Shown here in pieces: positions 1 through 7,206 of a stretch of DNA of 23,495 nucleotides. The notes under the pieces are model-generated. The model was not told the DNA's origin, searched no databases, and worked only from the letters and a program-made list of their open reading frames with translations. The stretch is from the NCBI GenBank assembly GCA_039178805.1, contig JBCDFC010000048.1, forward strand, positions 1 to 23,495, in the 5' to 3' direction. The translations under genes and the position numbers were made by a program. Origin of the DNA: Thermohalobaculum sp039178805 (GTDB lineage: Bacteria > Pseudomonadota > Alphaproteobacteria > Rhodobacterales > Rhodobacteraceae). The stretch's first letter is position 1; every line of letters starts with the position of its first letter.

Positions 1-1472
1 CGCGGGTCGAGTTCGACGCGATCAGCCAAGTGTCCCTCGAACTTCTCGAAGAGGGGGAATTCGTGACCTTCACAGACTCTCTGGGAGAGGATCGAAACGA
101 CAGCGTGCTTGTCCGCTTCGCCTCTCTATACGACACAGACTTCGGCACGTTCAGCTCCAACTCAGCATTCCGGTTCTCGGAGACGTTCTCGAGCTTCGAT
201 GTGGACGGGCTGCTGGCCTTCGACCTTTCGGTCGGCACCGTCACCACCGCGACCACGAGTTTCTCCCAGGACTTCCGCTTCGACGGGCTGCCGATGGAGC
301 TTGCTGCCCTGCCAGGCGAGTTCGTGTTCGACGCAGGCGTGAGCTTCAACGTCAACAACTTCTTCTCGCAGAACACCGCCGACCTCGAGCCGATCGGTGG
401 GCCGGGCTTCGGCTTCCTGATCACCGACGACGAGCAGGATCTGCTGAATGTAAGCGCCTTCGCCGATGCAGCCTGGCGCCCGATACCGGATCTCGAGCTC
501 TCGGCCGGGCTGCGCTACGCCTTCGACCGCGTGCAGGAGACCGACGAGACATTGACGACGGGCCCCGCCGTCGAGCTCGGGCTTCTGCCGGGTGGTTTCT
601 CGGAGACGGGCGACGCGTCCTTCCACTCCGTCTCGCCGCGCGCTGCAGTAAGCTACGATTGGAGCGACGACCTCACCACTTTCTTCTCCTTCGCAACCGG
701 CTTCCGTCCGGGTGGCATCTCCGAGACCGAATTCTCCGGCGTGTTCGAGTTCGACGAAGAGGTAACGCGCACCTTCGAGGTCGGCGTTAGAAGCCGCTTT
801 CTGGTTAATCGTCTCGCGATCAATGCGAGCGCCTTCTTCACGAAGATCAACGATTTTCAGACACCGATCTTCGTGACCTTCCCCGGAAGCATCCTTCCGC
901 CACAGATCATCTTGGACAATGCCGGCGACGCAACAAGCGTTGGGGGCGAGGTGAACCTTGCCGTCACGCCGGTCGAAGGGCTTCTGCTACGCGCGAACGC
1001 CGGCGTGAACTTTACGGAGATCGAGGAGTTCGAGCTTGCACCCCCCGGCTCCGGCGGCGTGCCGGCGGATCTTTCGGGATTGGACCTCCCAAACGCGCCT
1101 AAGTTCACGCTCACGCTGACAGGAGACTATGAGTTCGATCGCCCGCTCTTCGGAGATGCGCGCCCCTTCATCCGCGCCGACTACAGCTTGAGGACCGACT
1201 TCATCGGCTCGATCTCTGCCGAACCCACTACGGTCGACGGCTACGACACACTCGATCTTAGGGTGGGCCTGCGCGGCAGCCGGTACTCCGTCGAACTCTT
1301 CGCCGAGAACATCCTCGGTGAAGAGTTCGCGACGACCGGTACACCCGGACCGGGGGCGACCTTTCCCCTCCCGATCGACCCTTCGCTCGGTCTCCCATCT
1401 GCGGTCACCGGACCGGTCGGCGTTCCCGGGCCACCCCGTCTTGTGGGCATCCGCGCGAAGATCACGTTCTAG
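1..1472 (+). CDS. TonB-dependent outer-membrane receptor, C-terminal beta-barrel part (5' truncated by window edge)
   Basis: The frame is open from base 3, so the gene begins upstream of the window; the GTG at 30 is internal. What remains, about 489 residues, is the barrel of an outer-membrane receptor that imports a ligand using TonB energy. Alternating hydrophobic beta-strands run throughout. Typical late-barrel signatures are visible: a TGFRPGG strand, a segment beginning FEVGVRSRF, a late strand with DLRVGLRG, the ENILGEEF segment, and a final strand ending in Phe (RLVGIRAKITF), the usual outer-membrane insertion signal. The plug and TonB box lie outside the window. Its layout resembles the complete receptor at 10278-12437 (compare RGYRAGG there), so the two are probably distant paralogues. 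The ligand cannot be told from this part. A short gap separates it from the YchJ-like gene. Confidence 0.9.
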   Translation, partial: RVEFDAISQVSLELLEEGEFVTFTDSLGEDRNDSVLVRFASLYDTDFGTFSSNSAFRFSETFSSFDVDGLLAFDLSVGTVTTATTSFSQDFRFDGLPMELAALPGEFVFDAGVSFNVNNFFSQNTADLEPIGGPGFGFLITDDEQDLLNVSAFADAAWRPIPDLELSAGLRYAFDRVQETDETLTTGPAVELGLLPGGFSETGDASFHSVSPRAAVSYDWSDDLTTFFSFATGFRPGGISETEFSGVFEFDEEVTRTFEVGVRSRFLVNRLAINASAFFTKINDFQTPIFVTFPGSILPPQIILDNAGDATSVGGEVNLAVTPVEGLLLRANAGVNFTEIEEFELAPPGSGGVPADLSGLDLPNAPKFTLTLTGDYEFDRPLFGDARPFIRADYSLRTDFIGSISAEPTTVDGYDTLDLRVGLRGSRYSVELFAENILGEEFATTGTPGPGATFPLPIDPSLGLPSAVTGPVGVPGPPRLVGIRAKITF

Positions 1473-1522
1473 ATCCTCCATTTCGCTCGTCCGGAGGATG
1501 CGAAACGCAAAGCGATCGCTTT
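1473..1522. other. Inverted repeat and 14-bp palindrome between receptor and YchJ-like gene
   Basis: Right after the receptor stop, ATCCTCC (1473-1479) pairs with GGAGGAT (1493-1499) across a 13-base loop. A perfect 14-bp palindrome, AAAGCGATCGCTTT, follows at 1509-1522. Neither is followed by a clear run of T, so a classical Rho-independent terminator is not supported. They could act as a weak terminator, an mRNA 3' end or a protein-binding site. The structures are visible in the sequence; their function is not. Confidence 0.35.
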
Positions 1523-1575
1523 CTCAAACGCAGCTGGCCCGTGTTAGTCACCCATACGGCGGCGCGGAGGGAGCG

Positions 1576-1947
1576 ATGTTCGAGACTTGTCCGTGTGGAA
1601 GTGGGCGCGGCTATCTCGCCTGCTGCGGGCGCATACACAGTGGTGCACCGGCTGACAGCGCCGCAGCATTGATGCGCGCCCGCTACGCAGCGTTCGCACG
1701 TGGCGATGTAGGGTTCCTGATGAAGAGCTGGGCGCCTGAGACGCGGCCTGCCATGCTCGATCTCGATCCGGCCCAGACCTGGACAAAGCTCGCGATCGAG
1801 GCGGAGGAGATCACTGGGCCAGACACCGCCACTGTCCGGTTCACGGCATCCTGGCGACGCGGTGCGCGTAAGGGGCGACTTTCCGAAACGAGCCGCTTTC
1901 GGCGCGACGGCGCCACATGGGTCTATGTGGACGGCGATCTGCATTGA
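1576..1947 (+). CDS. YchJ-like SEC-C motif protein (UPF0225)
   Basis: A 123-residue protein of unknown cellular role. The N-terminus carries a SEC-C zinc-binding motif (CPCGSG then YLACCG; Cys5, Cys7, Cys16, Cys17). It is followed by the YchJ-type NTF2-like domain, recognisable from ALMRARYAAFARGD and the FRRDGATWVYVDGD ending. The Escherichia coli homologue is about 150 residues with a second SEC-C motif at its C-terminus; this one lacks the second motif, as many short family members do. I chose ATG 1576 because GGAGGG sits at a good distance upstream and the protein begins directly at the zinc motif; the longer open frame upstream overlaps the receptor and looks non-coding. It appears to be a single-gene unit. 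Confidence 0.85.
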   Translation: MFETCPCGSGRGYLACCGRIHSGAPADSAAALMRARYAAFARGDVGFLMKSWAPETRPAMLDLDPAQTWTKLAIEAEEITGPDTATVRFTASWRRGARKGRLSETSRFRRDGATWVYVDGDLH

Positions 1948-2117
1948 CAGAATGGCTGGAAACGGGCTGGACGTTGGCCGTTCGTTCGGCCGGTCTCTCG
2001 CGATCTGTAGGGCTGGAGCCGCGGGTTAAAGGCGCAGGCGGCCACAGCAACCCATCGCGCGTCGCCCGCAATCGAACAATCGCTCGACAGACGGCCCCTT
2101 TCACGCTCAGCTAAACC

Positions 2118-2903
2118 ATGCGCTCGATCGTCCTGGCTCTTACTGCCGCGCTCACTCTCGTTCCTGCCGCCCGGTCGGAGACGCCGGTCGATCTGGAACT
2201 CATCCTCGCCGTCGATGTCTCACGGTCGATGACGCAGCGCGAATTGGAGATCCAGCGCCGCGGCTATGCCGAAGCGCTCGTTAGCGATGAGGTCGTCGAG
2301 GCGATCCAACGCGGTGGCCCTCATGGTCAGATCGCGCTCAGCTATGTCGAGTGGGCCGGGGCGTTCTCGCAGCGCGTGATCATCGACTGGACACTAGTGC
2401 GGACCGAGGCGGATGCGGTCGCGTTCGCCGAAACGCTGACGGCAGAGTTCAACGCGGCCCTCCGGCGGACATCGATTTCGGGCATCATCGACCACTCCAT
2501 CCCGCGCTTCGAGGCAAATGGGTTCGCGGGCGAGCGCCAGGTGATCGACATCTCGGGCGACGGTCCGAACAATGCCGGCCGCCCGGTCCTCGCCGCGCGT
2601 TCCGCTGCCGCCGCGCGGGGCATCACAATCAACGGCCTGCCGCTCATGACACGCGAAGGCATGGGCGACCAATGGCATCTAGACGATCTGGACGTGTACT
2701 ACCGAGAATGCGTGATCACCGGCCCAACATCTTTCGTCATCCCCGTACTCGAATGGGAGGACTTTCCCGCAGCCGTGCGCAAGAAGCTGGTCCTCGAGCT
2801 CGTTGACCGGCAACCGGCGATGGCTTCGGTGCGACGCGTCGATGGTTATGACTGCCTGATCGGCGAGAAGATCTGGAACCAGTACTTCGGCGATTGGAAC
2901 TGA
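2118..2903 (+). CDS. DUF1194 (VWA-like) secreted protein
   Basis: A 261-residue protein with a clear Sec signal peptide (residues 1-20, ending AARS). A von Willebrand factor A-like domain of the DUF1194 family follows. The first strand carries the metal-site motif D33-V-S35-R-S37, the DxSxS pattern of a MIDAS site. Downstream, ISGDGPNNAG (about residue 145) and the GITINGLPL strand are characteristic of the family. The role of the family is not established; a periplasmic metal-dependent binding protein is an inference from the fold. No strong ribosome-binding site precedes ATG 2118, but the signal peptide begins there. The preceding 170 bases hold no convincing gene. Confidence 0.85.
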   Translation: MRSIVLALTAALTLVPAARSETPVDLELILAVDVSRSMTQRELEIQRRGYAEALVSDEVVEAIQRGGPHGQIALSYVEWAGAFSQRVIIDWTLVRTEADAVAFAETLTAEFNAALRRTSISGIIDHSIPRFEANGFAGERQVIDISGDGPNNAGRPVLAARSAAAARGITINGLPLMTREGMGDQWHLDDLDVYYRECVITGPTSFVIPVLEWEDFPAAVRKKLVLELVDRQPAMASVRRVDGYDCLIGEKIWNQYFGDWN

Positions 2904-3004
2904 CAAAGCGCGGCTTGGTCATGGTCGCAGGCGCCCGCGGTTCTGGCGTTCAGACGAGCGAACGCGGAACAACAGCCCATGCCAAGTCGGAGCAGAGGTG
3001 AGCG

Positions 3005-3955
3005 GTGCGACGGTTCCTGGTAGCGGGAGGAGCGGGCTTCATCGGCTCGCACTTGGTGGATCGCCTCCTTCGAGCAGGCCATACCGTGCGTGTTTTGGAT
3101 GACCTCTCCACCGGAACGCGAGACAATCTTCCCGGTGGCCCGACCCGTGGCCTCACCAATGGCATAGCCTTTCTCCAAGGCGATATCCGCGATCGCTCGC
3201 AGCTCCGATCAGCGCTTGCCGATGTCGACGGTGTCTTCTGGCTCGCAGCGCGCGCATCGGTTGCCTACTGCAGCGCGTATCCGCAGGAGGCAACGGCGGT
3301 GAACGTCGCGCAGGTGCTGTCGCTTCTTGATCTCCTTCGAGCCTTAGGCCGGCTCGCCGATGTCCCCGTGATCTTCGCATCCTCCTCGGCGGTTTATGGC
3401 GACGCGGCACCGCCTGGCGTCGTCGAAAGCTACGCGCCAGATCCGGTCTCGAACTACGGCCGGCATAAGGCGGAGGCCGAAGCTCATTTGGCGCGGGCCG
3501 CGATGTCGGAAGGTGCCAGAACCCTCTCACTGCGCTTCTTCAACGTCTATGGTCCCAGGCAGTCGGAGACCTCGGCCTATAGTGGCGTTTTGGCCCTTCT
3601 GCGCGCACGGCTTCGGGATGGGCGGCCGTTCGAGATCCATGGCGATGGTCTGCAATCCCGGGATTTCGTCCACGTGTCAGACGTCGCAGGGGTCTGCCAC
3701 CTCGCCATGGACGCGATGCTGACCGACCGGCGATCACCGCCCATCTCGGCGATCAATATTTGCACGGGCCGCTCCATCAGCCTGCTCGAAGCAGTGGCCC
3801 TCGCACAGTCACGGGGTCCCTTTCCGGTCGTCGAAGGAGCGGCAAGGCCTGACGATATCCGGCACTCTTCGGGCTCCAACCAGGCCTTGCGGGAATGGCT
3901 AGGTGCGCATGATCTCGTACCATTCGAGGATGGCTTTCTCCGCTATCTCGACTGA
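3005..3955 (+). CDS. NAD-dependent sugar-nucleotide epimerase/dehydratase (extended SDR)
   Basis: A 316-residue cytoplasmic enzyme of the UDP-glucose 4-epimerase-like extended short-chain dehydrogenase family. The Rossmann motif GGAGFIG is at residues 8-14, with the acidic NAD-ribose binder in LDDLSTG near residue 31. The catalytic Ser lies in ASSSAVYG (125-132) and Y151-x-x-x-K155 (YGRHK) is present. RFFNVYGPRQ and the SRDFVHVSDV segment are typical of UDP-hexose epimerases. It probably interconverts or dehydrates a nucleotide sugar for surface polysaccharide or glycoconjugate synthesis; the exact substrate cannot be read from the sequence. GTG 3005 follows GCAGAGGTGAGC and starts right at the Rossmann strand. 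The TPR lipoprotein gene follows immediately on the same strand. Confidence 0.88.
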   Translation: MRRFLVAGGAGFIGSHLVDRLLRAGHTVRVLDDLSTGTRDNLPGGPTRGLTNGIAFLQGDIRDRSQLRSALADVDGVFWLAARASVAYCSAYPQEATAVNVAQVLSLLDLLRALGRLADVPVIFASSSAVYGDAAPPGVVESYAPDPVSNYGRHKAEAEAHLARAAMSEGARTLSLRFFNVYGPRQSETSAYSGVLALLRARLRDGRPFEIHGDGLQSRDFVHVSDVAGVCHLAMDAMLTDRRSPPISAINICTGRSISLLEAVALAQSRGPFPVVEGAARPDDIRHSSGSNQALREWLGAHDLVPFEDGFLRYLD

Positions 3956-4037
3956 TCGAAACGAGCGGTTTGGCTTTCCACTTCGCTCGATGGTCGGCAC
4001 AGTGCCCGTGCTTGAAGGTTTCGGGACGAGGCGCGGA

Positions 4038-6386
4038 TTGGCTGGCAGTCGGATACCATCGCTTCTCGGCGCAGCGGCGCTCATGCTGTTGGTGGCGTGC
4101 GACAGCCTGGAGGAGCGTGCCCTCAAGCATCAGTCCCGCGGCCTCGAACTGCTGGTGGCGGGCGAGAGCGCGAAAGCGCGCGTCGAGTTTCGCAACGCGC
4201 TCCGGCTCGACAAGACACTGGTGCCGTCTCATCTGGGCCTCGCCGCAATCTTCGAAGACAAGGGCCAAATCCAAGCTGCGGTTCAGCACTTTGGCAAAGC
4301 GGTCGACCACGACCCGGCGAATGTCGAAGCACGGTATCGGCTCGCCCGTCATCTGCTGACACTCCGCAACTTCGAGGCTGTGTTGAGCCACGGTGCGGCA
4401 ATCGTAGAGCAGCGGCCCGGCGATGGGGCGGGCTACGCACTCCGCGCGATCGCCAAGCTGAACCTCGACGATTCGAAAGGCGCGGAAGAGGATGCGGGCC
4501 GGGCGCTGGAACGCGCTCCCGATCAAGCTTTGGCGTTGCTGGTGCGGGCGCAGATCTTCGCCACCACGGATCGCAAGGAAGCCGCCGCCCAGATCCTCAT
4601 CGAGGCACTACCCGACGATCGGGAAACCGTCCTGTTCCATCACCGCCGGGTCCATCTGCTACAGCAACTCGGCCGGTTCACGGCGCTCGTCGGCATCACA
4701 GAGGCGCTGACCGAACGGTTCCCCCAAGATGTCTATCTTTGGCAGCAGCATGTGAACCACCTCGTGCTCACGGGGCAGACCAAGATAGCCGAGGGCGTCC
4801 TACGGCAAATGCTGGCCGGAGGGATCGGCGGCGAGGGCACCCGCCAAGCGCATCTACGCTTCGTCACGGGCCTCCGCGGCGAGGCGGCGGCACGGGCTGA
4901 GTTGGTGGCTGAGGCTGAGCGTAGTCCGGATCGCTGGGATCTTCGCCTGCAGCTCGCGGCGTTCGACCATCGAACTGGGCGCGTCGCGGAAGCAGAGGCG
5001 TTGTTCGAAACCGTTTTGGCCGAAGCGCCATCCGAAGCGCTACGTAACGAGGCGCGTTCTTGGCTGGGGCGGATCGCCCTCGACCGTTCCGCATTCCTCG
5101 CGGCGATGGCCAAGGCGGATGCCGTGCTCTCGACCGATCCCGACAATGTTCGAGCGCTCGCGATCAGGGCAGCGGTTCTGGCCGCCGCCGGCGAGATCGA
5201 CCAGGCCTTGAGCACATCGAGGCGCGCTTTAAACGAAACCGCAGATGACGCAGACCTCATGCTGTTGAACGCGCGGATCCTGGAAAGCGCGGGTCACCTT
5301 GTGCTGGCCACGGACCAGGTAAAGCGGGCCTTGGATCTCAGCAACGGTCACCCGGAAGCGGTGTTGCGATATGCGCGGCTTCTGGTGCGGCAGGGCGAGG
5401 GCGCGCAGGCCACTCTGGCGTTGAGCGACGGGGTGGCGCAGCGCCCGGCAGAGCCAAGGCTCCTGCTCGCACTCGGCTTTCGTCATCTCGCGGACAGTAA
5501 CGACGCCATGGTAGCGGAGGTGGCGACACAGCTTGGCGGAATCGACGCGGCCTATGGCCAAGCGTTCGGCGCGGTCTCAGCGCTCGGCCAGGGCGCGCCT
5601 GAGGCGGCGAAAGCGCTTCTCGAAGATCTGGTCCACCACGCCCATGGCGGTCCATTGGCGACCGTTCTGTTGTTTGCGGCTCACATGGACGAAGGCGCGA
5701 CCGACGCAGCCGAAGAAACCGTTCGACGCGTCGGGTCCGGCGGGGCCGAAAGCGACCTGAGATCGCTTCTTGCGTTGATGTTGCCCGCGGAGAACGGGTC
5801 CGCCGCGACGGGCGCGCCTGCGGATGAGCTGTCATCCAGCGATGTGACGCAAACGACCCTCGTTGCGTTCGGGCAATCGCGGCTGCTCTCTGCTATCGGC
5901 GAAGAGGCTGCTGCACTCACCACAACCGATCTCGCGGTCCGGGGTGTCGACGCGAACGTGGCGCTGTGGCTCGCTGGTATCGCTGCGGCATCGACATCGG
6001 AGCGAACCACGAACCGAGATGACCTGCATCCGCAAGACGTTGTTGCGGCTCTGACGGATGATCTACCCGCTGGGCCCGGTAAGCACGCGTTTTGGGCGGA
6101 TCTCGCGCGCCTGGCCCCGGGTGTGTCGGTAGGCGCGTTTCTAGATCGGCATCGCTGGCTGCTTTCGGCAGCTCTCAGCGGACAAAATGCACCGTTCGCG
6201 CTCGCGCCAAGCGGCGAGCAGCTTATGGCAAGCCCATGGGCGCGTTACCGAGTGGGCAAGACACTGCTGGAGATCGGCTTGGCGGAGCGTGGCCGCGCAC
6301 ATCTCAAATCAGCGCTAAGTCTCTCGGAAGGCAGCGACTTCCGACCAAGGGAAGACATCGAGCTGCTGCTGCAATCGGCGTTGTAG
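4038..6386 (+). CDS. TPR-repeat lipoprotein, PEP-CTERM/PrsT-like
   Basis: A large tetratricopeptide-repeat protein, 782 residues from TTG 4038. That start gives a compact lipoprotein signal, MAGSRIPSLLGAAALMLLVAC, with lipidated Cys21, and GAGGCG lies at proper spacing. ATG 3990 is a credible alternative (798 residues); the frame is open back to 3903, overlapping the epimerase. TPR-like helix pairs start right after the Cys (ELLVAGESAKARVEFRNALRLD) and continue through about residue 530; the C-terminal third is less regular. The N-terminal layout resembles the TPR lipoproteins of exosortase/PEP-CTERM exopolysaccharide loci (PrsT type). Those are thought to act at the outer membrane in polysaccharide export or assembly. 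No exosortase gene lies in this window. Family assignment is by pattern, without a profile search. Confidence 0.8.
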   Translation: MAGSRIPSLLGAAALMLLVACDSLEERALKHQSRGLELLVAGESAKARVEFRNALRLDKTLVPSHLGLAAIFEDKGQIQAAVQHFGKAVDHDPANVEARYRLARHLLTLRNFEAVLSHGAAIVEQRPGDGAGYALRAIAKLNLDDSKGAEEDAGRALERAPDQALALLVRAQIFATTDRKEAAAQILIEALPDDRETVLFHHRRVHLLQQLGRFTALVGITEALTERFPQDVYLWQQHVNHLVLTGQTKIAEGVLRQMLAGGIGGEGTRQAHLRFVTGLRGEAAARAELVAEAERSPDRWDLRLQLAAFDHRTGRVAEAEALFETVLAEAPSEALRNEARSWLGRIALDRSAFLAAMAKADAVLSTDPDNVRALAIRAAVLAAAGEIDQALSTSRRALNETADDADLMLLNARILESAGHLVLATDQVKRALDLSNGHPEAVLRYARLLVRQGEGAQATLALSDGVAQRPAEPRLLLALGFRHLADSNDAMVAEVATQLGGIDAAYGQAFGAVSALGQGAPEAAKALLEDLVHHAHGGPLATVLLFAAHMDEGATDAAEETVRRVGSGGAESDLRSLLALMLPAENGSAATGAPADELSSSDVTQTTLVAFGQSRLLSAIGEEAAALTTTDLAVRGVDANVALWLAGIAAASTSERTTNRDDLHPQDVVAALTDDLPAGPGKHAFWADLARLAPGVSVGAFLDRHRWLLSAALSGQNAPFALAPSGEQLMASPWARYRVGKTLLEIGLAERGRAHLKSALSLSEGSDFRPREDIELLLQSAL

Positions 6387-6426
6387 GCAGAATACAGCGA
6401 CCTCCGTCCTTGCGTGCTTCTGTCTC

Positions 6427-6445
6427 GCTCGGGCTTGATCCGAGC
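6427..6445. repeat. Short palindromic intergenic repeat, alphaproteobacterial type
   Basis: GCTCGG (6427-6432) and CCGAGC (6440-6445) form a 6-bp stem around GCTTGAT. The core resembles the CGGGCTTGACCCG palindrome scattered between alphaproteobacterial genes. On the - strand it reads through to a peptide containing DARIKPERD, close to the DPRVKPEDD peptides often mis-annotated from such repeats. It sits between two converging genes, where these repeats are common and may help end transcription. It is a degenerate copy. Confidence 0.5.
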
Positions 6446-6581
6446 ATCCACGGTCGTTGGCGTTGGGTTATCGGGGCGAGCCCGCTGGTGACGCTTCCTA
6501 AATGGCCGTTCGAGACCGAGAGCTGGTTCAACCTGACGGGCTCCCTGAGAACTGGGACCGTGATTTACCAACAACCCGACC

Positions 6582-7064
6582 TCAGGCGTCGTCTGTCGGT
6601 TTGGTCGGTGTCTCGTCGCTCGAAACGTCGTCCGCCACTGCCGCAGCGCTCTTCCGGTTTGCTGCTCGATAAAGCGCTGCCGCTCCGGCAATTCCGGAGG
6701 CCAGCAACAGCGCAGCGGGTGGCAGAGGAACTGGGTTCACCTCGCCGCCGTCGCCCGGTCCACCACCGCCCGGAGTCGTCGTGACAGTCGGCATCGTCGT
6801 CGGAAAGGGTGTCGAGGGAAAAGGTGACGTGGTCACCGGCCCCGTCGTCGTAGGTAGAAAGGTCGTCGTCGGCGCGGTCGTAAAGGTGGTCGTTGGTAAG
6901 GTTGTCGTGGTGCTGTCCTGAGCATTGGCTTGATTGATCAACCCGCCAACCCCCAGCATCTCAGCCGCCGGGAGCAGAGCGGCACCGGCAACGGCCTTCT
7001 TGAGAAAGGCACGACGCCGTTTCGCATGCCGTGAGCGCTTATTGTCCGCCTCGCCTGAACTCAT
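6582..7064 (-). CDS. Mucin-like surface protein with Tat signal and VPLPP C-terminal sorting signal
   Basis: A 160-residue protein of unusual design. Residues 16-22 read RRRAFLK, a twin-arginine (Tat) motif, followed by a hydrophobic stretch and a likely cleavage site after A48 (QANA). Residues 51-100 hold 24 Thr and 10 Pro in TTT, PTTT and FPTT units, a mucin-like O-glycosylation substrate in appearance. A glycine linker (99-107) leads to NPVPLPPAALLL (110-121), a membrane segment (about 117-132) and basic residues (R133, R137, K138). That is the layout of VPLPA/PEP-CTERM-type exosortase signals. Unusually, about 22 further polar and acidic residues follow the basic cluster. ATG 7064 follows AGCTGGGGGCAAG; the frame extends upstream, but that part looks non-coding. 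It lies 142 bases downstream of the GT60 fusion gene on the same strand. Function is inferred only from architecture. Confidence 0.75.
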   Translation of the reverse strand: MSSGEADNKRSRHAKRRRAFLKKAVAGAALLPAAEMLGVGGLINQANAQDSTTTTLPTTTFTTAPTTTFLPTTTGPVTTSPFPSTPFPTTMPTVTTTPGGGGPGDGGEVNPVPLPPAALLLASGIAGAAALYRAANRKSAAAVADDVSSDETPTKPTDDA

Positions 7065-7206
7065 GATCTTGCCCCCAGCTGCGGCCTGATGAACCGCGCA
7101 CCCCACCAAACTGCGACGCAGGGTCGCGAAATTGCCCTGCTGACGCAACGGCGAAATGACCCGTTGCTAGGATTGTTTGCAGTTTGTGTCGTTCGCTACC
7201 AATCAA

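Noticed and set aside
1318..1575. N-terminal extension of the YchJ-like protein back to 1318
   Set aside because: It would overlap the receptor gene by 155 bases, reads as Arg/Ser-rich non-coding sequence, and the family starts at the SEC-C motif right after ATG 1576.
7145..7167. A 7-bp hairpin (GCAACGG / CCGTTGC) just after the GT60 fusion gene, considered as a terminator
   Set aside because: No T-run follows on the - strand, and the stem is short; it does not support a stop between the fusion and the mucin-like gene.
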